Part shown: positions 14,396 to 16,397 of the stretch, one piece after another
Layout: each line of letters starts with the position of its first letter
Numbering within the stretch: position 1 is the first letter of the stretch
NCBI GenBank assembly: GCA_038212325.1
Contig: JBBQUQ010000076.1
Location: forward strand, 1-16,397
Reading direction: 5' to 3'
Origin: CAIVAT01 sp038212325
GTDB taxonomy: Bacteria; Bacteroidota; Bacteroidia; Bacteroidales; FEN-979
Length of the DNA: 16,397 nucleotides
Program-made: the position numbers and the translations under genes
Notes under the pieces: generated by a model
Database searches by the model: none
What the model saw: the letters and a program-made list of their open reading frames with translations, nothing else
What the model was told of the DNA's origin: nothing

Positions 14396-15334
14396 ATGGA
14401 TCTATTTTCAGCACATGACGTTTCTAAACAGTATGCAAATCACAAAGCGCTTGACAAAGTTAGCATCAATGTGCCCGACAGCCATATCTTCGGCCTGCTG
14501 GGTCCCAATGGCGCAGGCAAAACAACCCTGATCCGCATCATCAACCAGATCATTGCCCCCGATGAAGGAGAACTCATTTTCATGGGGCGAAAACTCGAGC
14601 CAAACGACATTGCCCTCATAGGGTACCTCCCTGAAGAACGAGGGTTGTACAAGAAAATGACTGTCGGAGAACAATCCCTGTACCTTGCCCAATTAAAAGG
14701 GCTCAGCCATCATGAAGCGCAGAAAAGGTTGAATTACTGGTTTGATAAGTTTGAGATCAAAGGGTGGTGGAATAAGAAAATTGAGGAATTGTCAAAAGGG
14801 ATGCAGCAAAAAATACAGTTCCTCGTCACCATCATTCATGAACCAAAACTGCTCATCTTTGATGAACCATTCAGCGGCTTTGACCCGATCAACGCAAATC
14901 TCCTGAAGGAGGAGATCCTTTCGCAGAAGGAAAAAGGGGCAACGATCATTTTTTCCACCCACAACATGGCATCAGTCGAAGAGCTTTGCGACGACATTGC
15001 CTTGATCGACCAATCTAAAGTGGTTTTGAGCGGAGCTGTGAGGAGCATTAAAAAGACCTATAAGACCAATACCTTCGGGATCAGCTATAATGCATACGAA
15101 GGAAACCTTCAGGCTATTCTTCCAGCCGAATTCCAGATACTGTCGGAGGGCCGTGATACTGACCACCGCCATGTCTCGATTAAACTGCCAGCGGATACAA
15201 CGCCTAATGACCTGATCAACAAAATGTTGCCACATGTCATCATCTATTCCATCAACGAAAAGATTCCAAGCATGAATGACATTTTCATCCAGGCAGTCAC
15301 CAGACAAACAACTCAGCAAATAACCGCAGACTGA
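14396..15334 (+). CDS. ABC transporter ATP-binding protein, NatA-like exporter family
   Basis: This 312-aa protein is the nucleotide-binding subunit of an ABC-2 exporter. Walker A GPNGAGKT is at residues 36-43, signature LSKGMQQK at 132-139, Walker B LLIFDEPF at 152-159 (catalytic Glu157), D-loop GFDP, and the switch His at about 189 (STHN). After residue 220 a C-terminal extension resembles the DUF4162 tail of Nat/CcmA-like ATPases. The partner permease begins 1 nt after its stop. The order grpE-dnaJ-ABC ATPase-ABC permease recurs in Bacteroidetes as far as I recall. The substrate is unknown; sodium export as in B. subtilis NatAB is only one option for this broad family. Confidence 0.92.
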   Translation: MDLFSAHDVSKQYANHKALDKVSINVPDSHIFGLLGPNGAGKTTLIRIINQIIAPDEGELIFMGRKLEPNDIALIGYLPEERGLYKKMTVGEQSLYLAQLKGLSHHEAQKRLNYWFDKFEIKGWWNKKIEELSKGMQQKIQFLVTIIHEPKLLIFDEPFSGFDPINANLLKEEILSQKEKGATIIFSTHNMASVEELCDDIALIDQSKVVLSGAVRSIKKTYKTNTFGISYNAYEGNLQAILPAEFQILSEGRDTDHRHVSIKLPADTTPNDLINKMLPHVIIYSINEKIPSMNDIFIQAVTRQTTQQITAD

Positions 15335-15335
15335 C

Positions 15336-16397
15336 ATGAAAAAAATCTTCCTCATCATCCAGCGTGAGTACCTCACCCGCGTCAAGAAACGTTCTTTTGT
15401 CATCATGACAATCATCGGACCGCTGCTGATGGCGGCGGTCATCGTGGTTCCCACCTACCTGGCAACCCGGACCAATGAAATGAAAACCATTGCTGTACTA
15501 GACGAAACCGGCATTTTTTTCAAAAAATTCAAGGATGCCGATAAAATCAAATTTCATTACATTGTCAGCGACATCGGATCAGCCAAAGCAAATTTTTCAA
15601 AAAGCGAGGATAATGCTCTGCTCTATATCCCGAAAACGGAGGTAAGCTTACCCACCAATGCAATACTCTATTCTGAAAAAAGTGTCAGCATCAACATCAC
15701 ATCCTACATTAAAAATGTGATGAGCAAGGAAATTGAAGCATTGAAACTCCAGGCGCGCCTGATGGAACTGCAAACTGATAAGACAAAGCCTCTGGCCATT
15801 GACGACCTCCTTCGCTCTATCAAGACTACCGTAGACATCAATACCATGAAAATCGGGGAAGGCGGTAAGGAATCAAAAAGTTACACTGAAATAAACATGA
15901 TACTTGGCATGTTTTCAGGAATCCTCATCTATTTTTTCATCTTCATGTTCGGTGCACAGGTCATGCGCGGAGTAATTGAAGAAAAAACCAGCCGTATCGT
16001 GGAGGTGATCATATCTTCGGTAAAACCATTTCAGTTGATGATGGGAAAAATAGTCGGGGTGGGCCTTGTTGGCCTGACCCAGTTCCTGCTGTGGGTAGTG
16101 CTTACGTTTGGAATCGTAACCATCGTTACGGCGGTTATGCCTTCCGGAGATGTTAAAAAGTCAGCGACGGAGCAGATCATGAATCAGAAACAAGCAATGA
16201 ACCCGGCCGGTTCAACGGTAATTACCTCTGAAGACGGATCAGTTGAAGGAATGGAAGGCGTGATGGAAGCAATGAATTCAGTTAATTTTCCAGTGATGAT
16301 CGGGGCCTTTATTTTTTTCTTCCTGGTAGGCTACCTGCTGTATGCTGCGCTTTTTGCAGCCATCGGAGGGGCAGTTGACAATGAGGCCGATACCCAG
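15336..16397 (+). CDS. ABC transporter permease, NatB-like ABC-2 type (runs off the right edge)
   Basis: The frame opens at ATG 15336, one base after the upstream stop, and stays open to the window end (354 codons visible). It starts MKKIFLIIQREYLTRVKKRS, the usual entry of NatB-like permeases, and TM1 lies at about residues 21-44. A periplasmic domain of about 140 residues follows. TM2 is at about 186-208, then the family motif EEKTSRIVEVIISSVKP at about 215-231, TM3 at about 238-266, a polar loop and TM4 at about 321-345. This topology (TM1, large extracytoplasmic domain, cluster of TMs) matches ABC-2 exporter subunits. It pairs with the adjacent ATPase. The C-terminal helices lie beyond the window. 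Confidence 0.9.
   Translation, partial: MKKIFLIIQREYLTRVKKRSFVIMTIIGPLLMAAVIVVPTYLATRTNEMKTIAVLDETGIFFKKFKDADKIKFHYIVSDIGSAKANFSKSEDNALLYIPKTEVSLPTNAILYSEKSVSINITSYIKNVMSKEIEALKLQARLMELQTDKTKPLAIDDLLRSIKTTVDINTMKIGEGGKESKSYTEINMILGMFSGILIYFFIFMFGAQVMRGVIEEKTSRIVEVIISSVKPFQLMMGKIVGVGLVGLTQFLLWVVLTFGIVTIVTAVMPSGDVKKSATEQIMNQKQAMNPAGSTVITSEDGSVEGMEGVMEAMNSVNFPVMIGAFIFFFLVGYLLYAALFAAIGGAVDNEADTQ

Overview
The window reads as ordinary chromosome from a member of the Bacteroidetes (Bacteroidota), most likely an uncultured or environmental relative of the Bacteroidales. Three things support this. The promoters that can be recognised have the phylum's own form, TTG - 19 nt - TAnnTTTG. Start codons are preceded by A/T-rich sequence rather than Shine-Dalgarno motifs. 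Several gene orders and protein families are typical of the phylum: fusA joined directly to rpsJ with no tuf, DUF4290 next to murA, and grpE-dnaJ followed by an ABC exporter. Nothing indicates a phage, plasmid, transposase or CRISPR array.

Layout. Positions 1-6812 (minus strand) hold the fused str-S10 ribosomal protein operon, transcribed right to left: rpsL, rpsG, fusA, rpsJ, rplC, rplD, rplW, rplB, rpsS, rplV and the start of rpsC, which runs off the left edge. Its control region (6813-7136) holds two good minus-strand promoters. Between them lies a strongly self-complementary stretch, probably a structured leader RNA or a small RNA gene. Related palindromes (AGACG-N10-CGTCT) sit in both spacers around rpsG.

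Positions 7206-7946 (minus) encode a TylF-like O-methyltransferase with an N-terminal membrane helix. It ends at a C-rich/G-rich inverted repeat. Divergent from it, 8095-10419 (plus) encodes a UvrD/PcrA-type DNA helicase. After a repeat-rich spacer with a textbook promoter come a DUF4290 protein and murA, overlapping by ATGA. MurA carries Asp instead of the usual catalytic Cys, which predicts fosfomycin insensitivity. grpE and dnaJ follow, then the ATPase and the partial permease of a Nat-type ABC exporter; all are on the plus strand and closely packed.

How the genes work together: the left third makes ribosome parts and the translocase EF-G. The right half combines DNA repair (pcrA), the first committed step of peptidoglycan synthesis (murA), co-chaperones of DnaK (grpE, dnaJ) and an efflux-type ABC system. 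No new multi-gene system is evident. The items most worth following up are the structured RNA candidate upstream of rpsL, the paired palindromes around rpsG, and the membrane-anchored methyltransferase.
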